Shown one piece after another: positions 45,919 to 56,679 of a DNA stretch of 64,000 nt. The stretch's first letter is position 1; the number at the start of each line of letters is the position of its first letter. The stretch comes from Ypsolopha sequella (lineage: Eukaryota > Arthropoda > Insecta > Lepidoptera > Ypsolophidae). The DNA is taken from contig OW204005.1 in NCBI GenBank assembly GCA_934047225.1, positions 21,894,396 through 21,958,395 of the forward strand, given 5' to 3'. Made by a program: the position numbers and the translations under genes. The notes under the pieces were generated by a model that did no database searches, was not told the DNA's origin, and worked only from the letters and a program-made list of their open reading frames with translations.

Positions 45919-46168
45919 GTTAATAAGGAAAGTTTCAAGGACACCCAAACTCGTGGACACCCTACACCACCCTCATGCGGGTAGGTACTGGTGGTAAACT
46001 ACGTGGTTTTACGACAGTTGCTTGAGGAGGCAAAACGCGCTCATTTATTCTATTACCTACCAAACATTGCAATAAAGCAGGTTGTTTAAATGTTTATAAG
46101 ATATAGTTGAAAAAGCAGTATATAAATAATATTGGACTAGGTCCTTCCCAAGTACAGTGGAAATCACA
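45919..46168. other. No gene seen
   Basis: Nothing recognised. GGACACCCAAACTCGTGGAC...GCTTGAGGAGGC resembles 48377-48475, an unclassified repeat. Confidence 0.4.
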
Positions 46169-46819
46169 TTAAGGCGACATGTAAAAGTTTTAGCGTCCCT
46201 GTTACTCCATATTCGAAAAAACCCTCAGTGCGAGAGGGACGGATTCGTGGAAAAGTAGCAAAAAGTCGGTTTTTTATTAATATAAAATGTACTTAAGTTG
46301 CTATCAAAATTTCGTTAAACCAGCCCCTCTATTCTATATCTTTAATTGCCAACTGGACTGGGTGCCTATCATCAAAAACTTAGCTAAAAACGGAACCTTC
46401 AAAATTGCTATTAGTGGGTATTGAACTATTTACGAACTGTGTCGTCACTTCAAGTGCGAACATACCCTTAGACAATTGGAATTCGATAGCATATCTATGT
46501 TTTTGATGATAGACACCCAGTCCAGATGGCAACTGAATAGGCCCTCTGGTCCTAGATACTGTTCAAACCCATCTAATAAAATATAATTGCAGTCCATATG
46601 TCATTCTAAATTGTGAAACCAAGAGAATTGGTGTCGAAAAAGACCTCATTTCAATAAATATTTCTATCGAGCCGAATTTCTCCAATCGCGTTTCTGTTTT
46701 AACAGATCCAAAGAAAATGATTCCAAAAATAATATACTATTTTATCAAAATAATACATTATTTACCGAAGTAGGTATGCAAGTTCTTAAAGTGTCGATTT
46801 TTTTTCCGTAGCGCCTTAA
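46169..46819 (+). mobile_element. Family B copy 4, carrying D
   Basis: TTAAGGCGACATGTAAAAGT to CCGTAGCGCCTTAA. D copy 4 interrupts it at AAACCAG | GGTCCTAG, the same site as in copies 2 and 5, though B is here in the opposite orientation relative to D's core. Confidence 0.85.
46320..46549 (+). mobile_element. Family D copy 4 (inside B)
   Basis: CCAGCCCCTCTATTCTATAT to AACTGAATAGGCCCTCTGG; core GTGTCGTCACTTCAAGTGCG in plus orientation. The right end has lost ~12 bp (AGAGATACAT part). Confidence 0.85.
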
Positions 46820-47347
46820 GCTATACACATTGGAATTTGTACCTATCTTATATCCTTCTCTATAGGGGCTAATGTAGTACTGCAAGTGTATAGTGTATAA
46901 TAATAAGTGACAAAATAAAAAAAACCAGTGCGTTTTAAATGAAAAGCATTTCCGTAGCATCACACAATACGAGTACGGAACCCCAAAAACTTCATGGTAA
47001 ATAACAAAAATGTGTATAGATGCCAGAGTATTGTTGAGGCGACAAAAACAAGCCACTAAAATGATAGCGCCTCTAACAATTCGCGGCCCCCACCGAGTAC
47101 GGAACCCTAATATGTTAACAGCTATACTTCCTGTAATGTTTACATAATCACCTATCAGTATGATTTTTTTAAATATTTTTCGGTCTTTTCATTTCGGAGA
47201 TAAAGAGGGGTTAAAAATGATACTTATAACGTTAAAAAATGATACTTTTTCGAGGTTTTTGTTTTTTTCTATGTATATAATTTGTTATATATATAATTTA
47301 ATTATACATATCTATTATAGAATGAAATGAGACTTGAGGATAATTCA
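46820..47347. other. No gene seen
   Basis: 46820-46895 is the reverse of 9795-9860 (shared unclassified repeat). The rest is AT-rich. Confidence 0.45.
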
Positions 47348-47567
47348 TGATTTATATAAAAACGGCTTACCTCAATACGTGTTATGATCGGGAAAGCCGA
47401 CCAGTTTCAGCAGATTTAGACGTTTACACGACGACGTGAGGCGTGAGGCGTAACGTCGTTGTGTAAAAGTCTTCACTTGCCCAGATGAAGGCAGTCTAAA
47501 TCTGCTGAAACTGGTCGGCTTTCCCGATCATAACACGTATTGAGGTGAGCCGTTTTTATATAAATCA
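47348..47567. mobile_element. Foldback element, family O copy 2
   Basis: 74-bp arms 47348-47421 and 47494-47567 (TGATTTATATAAAAACGGCT ... CAGCAGATTTAGAC) are almost perfectly inverted. The 72-bp centre has its own small inverted repeat (TTTACACGACGACGT / ACGTCGTTGTGTAAA). Deleted and half copies lie at 15502-15577 and 36281-36375. Confidence 0.9.
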
Positions 47568-47689
47568 ATACATAACTATATAATTTGTTATAAATCATAT
47601 ATAATTTGGTTTGAATTTTCTTAAGTTTTATTATTTGTCGTGAAAGGTGCCACGTAGTCTGTGAAAATTTCAACTAGCTACCTGTAACG

Positions 47690-47790
47690 GCTGAAGCTGT
47701 AGACCCTGTGACAGACGGAACGGACAGACAGACAACGGAGGCTTAGTAATAGGGTCCCGTTTGGCTCCCTTTGGGTACGGAACCCTAAAA
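47690..47790 (-). mobile_element. Family I copy 4, partial
   Basis: CTTAGTAATAGGGTCCCGTT and CCTTTGGGTACGGAACCCT, the reverse of the left part of 27738-27985. Confidence 0.7.
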
Positions 47791-47885
47791 ATTGTTGTGT
47801 CAAATAAAGCTTCATTTTGATTTTATTCACTTTAAAACTTCAAAGTAACCAATAGCTTTTTAATAAATTGAAAACAAGAAAATCT

Positions 47886-48190
47886 TTATTCTAAATATTA
47901 TTAAAGTGCATTACAAACTAGAAAAGATCAATCAGAAACAAACCCAAAGACAAGAATTTGAAAATATTCCCCGGGCCAGGATTCGAACCTGCGACCTCTT
48001 GTTATCAAGACAAGCGCGCTACCAATTGCGCCACCGAGGTTCCTACCCAGACCGGTGAATTCTTCCATCATACTTGTCCACTGTTATTTTTGCTTCTGCC
48101 TGATATACTGGCTTGTACTGCACATATAGAACGCTCACAAGGGCGTTATCTTTTCTAGTTTGTAATGCACTCTAATAATATTTAGAGTAT
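47886..48190. mobile_element. MITE-like element with 43-bp inverted ends enclosing a tRNA-like sequence
   Basis: Left 47886-47928 and right 48148-48190 are inverted with about three mismatches (AGTGCATTACAAACTAGAAA and complement). The 219-bp interior contains a tRNA-like fold on the minus strand (47969-48039). No transposase, no clear target duplication. A tRNA or tRNA-headed SINE may have been captured by, or used to found, this element. Confidence 0.7.
47969..48039 (-). tRNA. tRNA-like sequence, anticodon TGA (probable pseudo-tRNA)
   Basis: 71 nt on the minus strand. Acceptor CCTCGGT/CCCGGGG pairs at 6 of 7 (one G-T). The D arm is GCGCAATTGGTAGCGC, the anticodon arm CTTGT CTTGATA ACAAG (anticodon TGA) and the T arm GCAGG TTCGAAT CCTGG (one mismatch). 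A box and B box are present. TGA would be serine, but serine tRNAs have a long variable arm and this has only 5 nt (AGGTC); position 37 is T, not the usual purine. So the fold is good but the identity is inconsistent with a working tRNA. A tRNA-derived SINE head or a drifted tRNA is more likely. Confidence 0.45.
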
Positions 48191-48563
48191 TCATAGCGAT
48201 GGATTTCGCAAAATAAACATATTCTTAGTTAACTCTTTATTTTTTATTCATAAATTGATACTATAGATTAATGTTTAATTTTGTATAATTCAATTGATAA
48301 ATTCATCGTTTTTTTATTAGCTGTTCTTGGTTTCTTTAAATTTATTATATTTATGAAAAAAAAATTAGGAAAGTCCCAAGGACATCTAAACTCATGTACA
48401 CCCCACACAAGCGGCTTTGATAGAGAAGCTGTGAGTTTTACGCGGTTATGATTTACTTGAGGAGGCGTAATCATTCTAAAATGAACTCTATTGTAACGGA
48501 GCACGATTCATATCACTCTTTTTCGGAGTACATTTTACTATGCCAGAAATCAAAACCTTTGTA
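48191..48563. other. No gene seen
   Basis: 48377-48475 shares an unclassified repeat with 45935-46030. Confidence 0.45.
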
Positions 48564-48987
48564 TTAGGTCTTTACATATGAAATTGCCGTTTTCTATAGA
48601 GAATTTGAAGGAAACTCAATTTTCAGTACAAACATATTCGCATTTTTTTTTAGGAATGAAGAATCCAATTTTTATCATTTTTTTTGTGTGTAAATGAGAC
48701 AACATTAAGCTAACAGCAACATTAATTTAATTTTTGAAAAGTGTCAGCTGTAAAAAAATATTACGAAACTTATCATGGAAATGGATGGCGTTTAGGACGA
48801 ACTGTTTTTGAAGATTAAATTTTTATAATCAAACTGAAAATAAAAACAAAATTTTAGACGTAGATGTAAAACCTTGAAATCAACTTTCAAACAAAAAACA
48901 AATCATTGAAATAGCTTTTGAATTACAGGAGTTATGAACTTGTGAATCTGTAAGAAATTTTCAGCAATTTTATAGGTAAAGACCTAT
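48564..48987 (+). mobile_element. Family N copy 3
   Basis: TTAGGTCTTTACATATGAAA to TTATAGGTAAAGACCTA; overlaps the palindrome that follows. Confidence 0.8.
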
Positions 48988-49115
48988 TTATTAGCGTATA
49001 CTGAGAAAACAAAACAATGAATTATTCTAATTTTTATCTACTTCGGAAGTAGATAAAAATTATAATAATTCATTGATTGGTTATCTCAGTATACGCTAAT
49101 AATAGGCCTTTACCT
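48974..49115. repeat. Palindrome at the end of N3, ~70-bp arms
   Basis: AGGTAAAGACCTATTTATTA... to ...TAATAATAGGCCTTTACCT with its centre at 49045 (CTTCGGAAG). The outermost 13 bp are the N terminal repeat, which therefore appears twice in inverted order at this end. Confidence 0.85.
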
Positions 49116-49879
49116 AAGTTTGTAGGTGTGGAGTCGGATTTTTAAAATATTATTTATTTTGATAGTGAAAATTACGGAAATTACGGCATTGCTTAAAACG
49201 TTACGATGATGTACCTAATACTTCATAGATGTTACCGTAAATTTATATTATTTAGAAATTGTATACAATTACTAGGAAATTTATCTGATTTATTTATTTT
49301 ATTTTATTTTTGATCGGCCTTCTGTTTCTGTTCTTTAGTATAATATCCAAATATATCTCTCTAAAATTTTATTTAACTTTATAATAAATAACACATGCTT
49401 TATTCAAGTAAATGCGCGATTAATTGAATTTAATTCTCCTACGACAAAATCGTAACTGTGTCAAAGAGCAATATACCTACATACATTATAGGTATATAGG
49501 TACATTATAGGCCCTGTGACTGTGCCATCCCTTACAACCAGTATTCCCTTGAACGTAGCAAAATAAGTTTCCACCGAAGCATTACTTTGTTCAACATACC
49601 CCTTGTGGGGTAAGTTCGCCCTACCCCATTCAGAACGGTTCATGCTTCACTTACCCACTTCTGTGACCTAACGTTACTGGTTATTTAATTTAATGTTGTA
49701 ATGTGCTCAATGATGACGTCGCATCCGGGCTGCACATAGCTCGCTATGTACCATAAGTAAACGCTTATGTACCCCGTACATAGAGCAAACCTGTGTGTAC
49801 CTATACATGACGCGTACGTAGATAATCTCGTCATACCTCGCACCCGTTATGGTATTACTGTATGTGGGTGGGGGGGGAG
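49116..49879. other. No gene seen
   Basis: AT-rich to 49450, then more balanced sequence; nothing recognised. Confidence 0.45.
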
Positions 49880-50260
49880 TTGGCACCCTGGCACCCCCGC
49901 CCTGAAGGGGGGCGCTGTCCGCTTTAAAAATACCGGAGCGAAACTACCGAGCCAGCAGAACGTTAAAGGAAGCCGTTTATTTTGAAAAACCGCGAAGACT
50001 TCCAACCCGCTCTGAGCTCCTAGTCGCTCGCAGTGAAAAAAGTTCTAAAAATGGCGAATAAAAAACCAGTAAGCGCACTCAACTGAAGAACGGTTTTTGG
50101 CATGCGATCCGGATGAAGTAAGTGTAGACACTTGAACTTTTCCTGGAATATGCTGATGGTTTTCCTATAACTCCTTTAAAGTTTCCCATCTCGAGAACTA
50201 AACTTTGATGAAACGAACAACAACATTCAAGAAGAATCACGATCTGCAAGTAAGTGTAAA
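49880..50260 (+). other. Possible promoter/first-exon segment (weak)
   Basis: A GC-rich, repeat-free patch. TTTAAAAATA at 49922 could act as a TATA box. AAAAATGGCG near 50049 is a good start context giving ATG GCG AAT AAA AAA CCA and then GTAAGC, a consensus splice donor. Two further donor-like GTAAGTGT motifs follow (about 50118 and 50249). Unspliced, the frame stops after 11 codons. This would suit a short first coding exon of a gene continuing beyond a long intron, but there is no homology to support it. Confidence 0.2.
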
Positions 50261-51959
50261 TACCAATCAGATACTTTAAGTCAGGTGTTCAAATAAATAT
50301 GCAAGAAGCGGGGAATCGCCGCATAAGGATGTGACAACACTCGAACATCCGAATGATTCATTATCGATGGCCGGCGTGACGCGTCGGGTGGTATTAACAT
50401 TGGAAAAGCGTTCCTAAAATGTATTTCGTTCGTATTTTCATAATTGGGCGCGTGGGGTGGCACCCAGCCCGCGGGCGTCATCGCACCCCTCCGCTTGGGT
50501 ATTTAATGATTATACGCTGACTGCCGCCTGATTGCTGGGCCTATAGTGATTAGTATCGATGATTTTTGTGTATCGATGAATTTTCGTTTATGGTTCAAAA
50601 TTAAATCATAACTAAGTGACAATTCGGAAATAATAAAAAGTAAAGAAGATGTTCTAATATATCCTTTTTTATTTAGTATATACTCAAGCTTGACTCTGAT
50701 AGGGGTAGTAATAAGAGACTAAAGATCAGTCTGCTTCGACCCTGACGATCTTTCGCTTTTTTTAGATTTATCAATCATACAAGTTGTTATATTTCGTTAC
50801 TTTTTTCGTATGTAGACTCTCAATAATAGTGCAGTGCTAATGCAAAACGTAGTTTTCAAAAAAGTTTTAGAAACACATCAGTTTTAATTGAGTTTCTATC
50901 GTCATTTATGTAGAATGCGGATGGGTACCTATATATTATCATACATAATGAAATGTCGGCCATTGTAATTCAATCGCTGAATCATCAAATGTGTTGACAT
51001 AAATTTTAAGCTCAATCGACTATAACTTCAGTACCAGTACTTGGGTTTTATATGAGTAGGTACTTAAATCATATTTATCAAACACTTTCTGCTAGATTGC
51101 TAAAGTTATTCATTAGAAGAAAAACAAATAGTACCTTCCTCAATGATGACAAATGATTTATTTATTTTTTGTAATCGTTCCTATGATTTCGGATTGCATA
51201 CCATATCTTTCACAGAATGTTATTTGTAGGATAGTTCCATAATCAATTACTTAATTATTCCATACTCCACGAAATCTATCGATAAAACTATCGATCACCA
51301 ACTATCGATACGTTCCCAATCACAGCTCTCAATCGCTCGCGGGGTGGCGCACTACACGGTAACGCGGGGGTGGCGAGGGGAACCCGCGGGGCACGGGGGT
51401 GGCACCACAGTACATAGCAAACACATAGACCATGTATCAGCAAGGCCCTCTCACGCCTATGTACGCCTGATGGTTGGTAGCCGAAATTTTCCCAGTTATT
51501 TTGTATCGAATCTAGGTTATACAATACATTCGTCAACCAGACAACTGATGGTTCGACCGGGCTGACGATTTCGAATTTATTGTCGAAAACCATTCTGCTA
51601 AAAAAATTATGTTATTTATAAAATGTAAAAAAATGAAAATGCTATAGTGCGATTCATAAAATAGTACCTATGTAAGGCTTGTTTATAGTTGTTGTATAGG
51701 ATCAATTACAAATTATTGCATAAAATAACAAAACTTTGCTAGAAAAGCCTATAAACTATTGTCACGTAATGCCATAAACCAAATTAGAACGTTGGCTCAA
51801 ATCCCTAAGTTAAGACGAAACGAAGAATTTACTTATCTCCCCTCTAAAAGGTTAAATTTGATATAAACACATCATTTTTACAATACGAATTTATTATATT
51901 TCATTTTCATTTTTAAACATGTACGCCCTCGCATTCACGCATACATGTTTGGACAAGGC
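50261..51959. other. No gene recognised; apparently low-repeat sequence
   Basis: 50281-50530 and 51290-51600 are GC-rich with CpG-rich runs and lack the window's repeat families. They might be regulatory or exonic host DNA, but the frames there show no family. AT-rich between. Confidence 0.3.
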
Positions 51960-52114
51960 ATGCATGACTGATTGTGCATTAAATTTTCAAGTTATGCTTT
52001 ATAAAATTCGCTAATACAGAATTATTGGCGTCAATTGCCACAGGCGAAAAGGTTTTATATTTTTAAACATCTAAACAACAAAAATAAAGTTAACTTACGC
52101 ACTTTGCCCTAAGC
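51960..52114. repeat. Fragment of family V right end
   Basis: GCATGACTGATTGTG, GCTTTATAAAATTCGCTAA and GCACTTTGCCCTAAGC follow 25380-26000. The hAT element at 52115 begins directly after CTAAGC and so may have split this copy. Confidence 0.55.
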
Positions 52115-52879
52115 CAGGGGTCAGCAACCCGCGGCTCGCGGGCCGCATGCGGCCCGTGAACCACTTTGGTGTGGCCCACAAAGTTCGCAACCACTGCTTG
52201 ATAACTATATTAGTGTGAGCAGACATTTTCCATTCTGAACTATCTAAAAAGCAAGCATTGTTCTTAGTTAAGACTGTACCTGAGCCTAGAGCATGACCAA
52301 CTCCAGACTATCTAGGATTCGTTTGAAGAAATTCGGATTCTCCTTGTAATGAAAAAAAATATATTTGGTTTATTAATCTTTTCTCTAGGGATCTTACGTA
52401 TAAACAATGTACTAAGATTTATACTTTTGTCAAAAAAAAAATGTTTTGCACCCTCTTTTTTTTTTTGGTTTTCACACGTTCGCTTCAAGAAAGCGGTTAA
52501 GAGATCAACTTGATTTTTTTTTTCATAAAATAGGTTATAGAAATATGAAGGTATATCACCTAAATACAAAATTTTTTCCCTACAAAATATTTCAGTATTA
52601 GCTAAAAACACACCAATTTGTTGTTTCGCTGCGTGATCACTAGTATTACGCGTCCAAGAACAAGAGGCCAAAGAGCCAACATATAATCGCCTTTATGAAA
52701 AGGAAATAGAGTCTTTGCCATTAGACTTATTGTGCTGGACGGGTAATAAAAAAAGTTGCTAGGGTATGCCATCCTCTTAAAAGATGCACATTAAGACGCA
52801 ATACTGCACAAAATACGGCCCTCGCTGATCCCCTGGTAGCATGTGTGGCCCTCCTATATCAAAAGGTTGCCGACCCCTG
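52115..52879. mobile_element. hAT-type non-autonomous element with nested A
   Basis: Ends CAGGGGTCAGCAACC and GGTTGCCGACCCCTG are inverted in hAT fashion. The left end continues CGCGGCTCGCGGGCCGCATG. Family A copy 3 (52268-52780) sits inside, so the original was ~256 bp. The flanks CCCTAAGC and CCCTATAA agree at only 5 of 8 positions, so the target duplication is decayed or uncertain. Confidence 0.8.
52268..52780 (+). mobile_element. Family A copy 3 (inside hAT)
   Basis: 513 bp, TTAAGACTGTACCTGAGCCT to GGTATGCCATCCTCTTAA. It is the longest copy and has the alternative 5' end shared with copy 5. Confidence 0.85.
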
Positions 52880-53318
52880 CCCTATAATACGTATAAACTT
52901 AACACAATACCTTTTTATTCAAAAATAAGAAAAACATTTATAAGTTGTGCGTTTGGGAATGAAATTCGTCGCATCCACCTTAACATTAACTTAAACGCAA
53001 TTTTCTTATTAGCTCGGAGACTTTAAAATGAGTGCGAAATGAGCGTTTTTCCTTATGTCAAATTTAGTGTTAAATAAGATTCCTAGATGGCACTGTCGTA
53101 TTCTTTAGCAACAGAATCAAAGACAAAATTTGCAAAGATTCCAAACAGACGAATAACCACTTTGACATTGATTGCTACAAAACACATTTTATCTATGGTG
53201 ACATGGACAGCGCCATCTGGGGCAAAGCTAAGAACTAAGAAAAAAAAAAACAACTAGAAAAACGCTCATTAAAAAGAAGAGAAAAATTAAATAACTTCCC
53301 ACTCGTAAACATATCGTA
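52880..53318. other. No gene; imperfect inverted repeat 53020-53275
   Basis: AATGAGCGTTTTTC...TAGATGGCACTGTCG near 53037-53098 is mirrored by CAGCGCCATCTGG...GAAAAACGCTCATT at 53209-53271, suggesting terminal repeats of a ~235-bp MITE. Its interior is unrelated to others here. Confidence 0.5.
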
Positions 53319-53671
53319 CATCCATCAGCCTAGTTCGTCCACTGCTGGACATAAGCCTTTCCAGGACTTTGCCACTCCCGGCGGTCATCCTGGAAGAATT
53401 GCCCATACTCACACACGCTGGGCAGGCGGGTTGGTGAGCGCGGTGCCGGAACCCTCGCACCAGTGACGCCGCTACCCCTCACCAGTCTGTTCCATATAAG
53501 GCCCGGCTATTAGGGATGGATATACCGCCATCCATCGGTCCCAGGCATGGTGTGCCTGCTGGTTTTTTGCCTGTGAGCTGTCCTCTTACTCTCCCCCGAA
53601 TTACTTCGAGCGGGTCTCCAAGTAAGATGGTGGTACCTCCACAGTCGAGTTTGGCATCAGTTCTACCACCT
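53319..53671 (-). mobile_element. Family G copy 3
   Basis: Nearly identical to 2330-2688; 5' boundary AGGTGGTAGA at 53671, tail CATCCATC at the left. Confidence 0.75.
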
Positions 53672-54308
53672 GATTAACATAACCAAAAAAAAAAAAAAAA
53701 AAGTCTACAAAGTTAAGAAAAATATAGGCAACAATGGGCGGTCTCATCGCTCGATTTCTTCACCCTTGCTACGGGGTATTTCACTCTTGCCACGGGCTGT
53801 TTCACTCTTGCTACGGGCTACGGCGTAGCAAACACCGAACTGCCGTAGTATTCCCGCTTCGTAGCACACCTACGTCGTTCCATTCCTTCTAGAAATATAC
53901 GTAGGGCTGTGAATGGTAAAGATTTTTAGGCCCCGTATAAAGATTAAAGAGTTCTGTTTTTTTACTGTGATTTATATTTAAATTGTCATAATAAATACTC
54001 ACTCATACAATTTATATACAGAATGGAAAAAATCCAAGGGCCCTGGAGGGGAACTACCTTAAATCCTATAGTTAGCTCATTTTCCTGAAAGGAAACATTC
54101 CTTTATTTTTTAGAAGAAACAAATCTGCATTCAAAGATTTTCTAAAATTCGCTTCTCTCAGCCGGGAATCGAACCAAATAAAAATTTAAAAATAAACCCT
54201 CGCTATTTTATTATATCGGTAGGATTATTATTCAGGATAAAATTTGTCTAATCAACATACGGTCTTTTTTTGTTGGAATTAATTGTGAAATTGGGTACTT
54301 ATTTATTG
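53672..54308. other. No gene seen
   Basis: A CTTGCTACGGG(C/G)TRTTTCAC phrase repeats three times at 53763-53815 (short tandem). CAGCCGGGAATCGAACC at 54159 resembles a tRNA T arm. Nothing else. Confidence 0.45.
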
Positions 54309-54310
54309 TA

Positions 54311-55604
54311 CGAGGGTGAATCCAAAAGTTCTAAGCCCGACCGTGAAAATGAAAGAAAACTGGGTTCAAAATTATTTTTATTTTTCGACATAGTCTCCAT
54401 CTAGATCAACACACTTCTTCCACCTGACCTGCAACTTGTTTATACCCTCGAAAAAAAATGATTCCGGAAGGTCGTCAAAATAGTCATTAACTGCGACTAT
54501 CACTTCTTCTCTAGTCGAATATTTAGATCCCCCCAAGTGTTTTTTAAATTTGGAAAGAGATGATAGTCAGAGGGGGCTAAATCAGGCGAATAAGGTGGGT
54601 GGGGCAGCAACTCGTAACCACATTCATGGATCACAGCCATCGTTTCAACCGAAGTGTGAACTCGTGCATTGTCTTGATGAAACAAAACTCTCTTACGCAA
54701 CATCCCCGGCCATTTCTCTTTTATTTCTTCGCGAAGTTTTCGTAATAGGTTACTAATAATAGCGTGAATTTATAGTTTCACCTTTAGGTAAATAATCCAA
54801 TAAAATAACTCCCTTCGAATCCCAAAAAACAGATGCCATGACTTTATTGGCTCAAAACGCACTTGGCCTTTTTCGGCGTGGGTGAGCCAGATCTTTTCCA
54901 CTGTTTGGATTGCTGTTTTGGTTCAGGAGTATGGTGATGAACCCAGCTTTCATCCATGGTAACAAAACGAGACATAAAATCCTCAGCATCTGCCTCAAAA
55001 AGTTCCAAACAGTCACGCGAAATTGTGAATCGAACTCGTTTTTGGTCAGCTGAAAACAATCTTGGGACCCAGCGAGCAGAAACCTTACGGAACCCCAATT
55101 CTACAGTTATAATGTTTTGCACTCGGCCATAACTGATGCCTGTGATCTCAGCTATCCTACTAATGGTCAATCGTCGGTCTCCTAGGATGAGATCACAAAT
55201 TTTGTCAGTGTTTTCTTTAGTGGTAGACGTTGAAGGCCTTCCGCTTCTTGGGTCATCTTCAATGGTCTCCCGACCGCGTTTAAATTCAGCTACCCACTTT
55301 TTGACAGTGGAATACGATGGAGCAGATTCCCCTAATCTTGTTTCCATATCTTCATGAATCTCTTTAGGTGAAAGACCTTTTTTATTGAGGTACTTAATCA
55401 CAGCACGGTGTTCAATTTTCTCCATTGTGAAAAATCCCGTCAGACTGCGTTAAACAAAATATCACAAAAAAATAATAGCTTGCAGTATCGAACTTCAACT
55501 TCACACAATCAATCACGAAAAAACATACTAACAAATGACGGTAGATTTACAAAGATTTGATACCTCTTTGTAGGTCGGGCTTAGAACTTTTGGATTCACC
55601 CTCG
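54311..55604 (-). mobile_element. Complete mariner transposon (inactive)
   Basis: 1294 bp with perfect 32-bp terminal inverted repeats (54311-54342, starting CGAGGGTGAATCCAAAAG; 55573-55604) and TA on both sides (54309-54310, 55605-55606), the Tc1/mariner target duplication. The size is normal for mariner (~1.3 kb). It carries one broken transposase gene on the minus strand. The perfect ends suggest that the copy could still be moved by a transposase supplied in trans, if the ends match. Confidence 0.95.
54378..55425 (-). pseudogene. Mariner transposase, three frameshifts
   Basis: It would cut and paste the element at TA sites. The start ATG is at 55425 and is the natural one (MEKIEHRAVIKYLNKKG). 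The N-terminal helix-turn-helix domains occupy residues ~1-110, with the GRP-type linker SGRPST at 61 and WVPRLFS at 119-125. The catalytic DD34D residues are visible: D158 in VTMDESWVHH, D in FHQDNARVH and D in LAPSDYHLF. The frame breaks near 54848 (stop after KCVLSQ), near 54750 (TATTATTAGTAA) and near 54540 (A run after PNLK), each a small indel; the stop is at 54378. Full length would be ~349 residues, normal for mariner. No catalytic residue has been lost, so decay is recent, but the gene is not functional. Confidence 0.93.
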
Positions 55605-55606
55605 TA

Positions 55607-56516
55607 CTTATGTACAACACTATTATCTAATATTTTTAATTTGCGACGTTAGTTGGTTCAATTGTGTCAAGTTGCGTAATTTTGCTGTATTTTGATGTAG
55701 GTTTGCTGCTCGTGCATATACTGCTTCTATTGTCTTGCAAAATACATGGTTTTAGTTTTTGCCCTACTCTACATCAATTTCCATAATATATGTACATAAA
55801 CATAAACCAGCAAAAAAACACAATTTATTTTTACGCCATTTATATCTCTTTATATCGTATAAATGTATGAATTATATATTTTAACTAATCTCATTTCAAT
55901 TTATTTATTTATTTGTTTTTTTTTTTCTTTATTTATTTCATATTGAATGAATATTTTTTATCTTAACCAAGGAAACCTTGGTTTTTCCATATTGTGAATT
56001 TTCAGTGAACGGTCAAAGTTCGTACAACCTATATTTTTTTTCTTTCGTATTTCTCTTATAGCTGTAAACAGTAATTTCACTGTTAATTTTCAGTTACAGG
56101 TTTAAGAAAACTAAGAAAGATAAAAGAAATGATGAAAAAGACAAAAAAATCTTTTTGGGCTCCTTGCAAGGTACCCTCATACCAAATTTGGTGCTATTGT
56201 CCGCTCGGTAACGATAATTTCGCTAAATACTAAAGTTACGCACCATTTTCTTTCACTAATTATTTTACGTGCAGAATGTTGTACAACCAGAAAGAAATAT
56301 CAGTGCAACCAAATTCTTTTTATACACAATGTGCTCCTGATAAAAAGTCGCTGAGATCTAGGGTGAATCGCGCCCACCCAGAAAGTGAGATAGTGAAAGC
56401 AGGCGATACGTTTAGCAGTATCTCCAGGGTCTTTCTCAAAACCTATGAAAGTAGGTAACGGACGAATAGTTGATACTACGCAACCGTCTGTAACCACTTC
56501 TCCCCAGTACGGCCAC
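55607..56516. other. No gene seen
   Basis: AT-rich, apparently unique. Confidence 0.5.
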
Positions 56517-56590
56517 TCATGACGTCACGCCGGAACACAACGAGTCGCTTGGCTTCATGGTTTCGTCATGAGGGTGGTGACAAGTCACCG
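56517..56590 (+). repeat. Short dispersed repeat T copy 2
   Basis: CATGACGTCACGCCGGAACA, CGAGTCGCTTGGC and GAGGGTGGTGACAAG match 23233-23304. Confidence 0.6.
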
Positions 56591-56679
56591 CCGAAGCCTA
56601 ACACCAGTAAAAAGGTGCCTACGTTGTGTTTGCAGACGGGGCCAGGATCCGTTGACCTTATGACCCTCAATACTTGGAT

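Noticed and set aside
54550..54756. Plus ORF inside mariner
   Set aside because: Antisense to the transposase.
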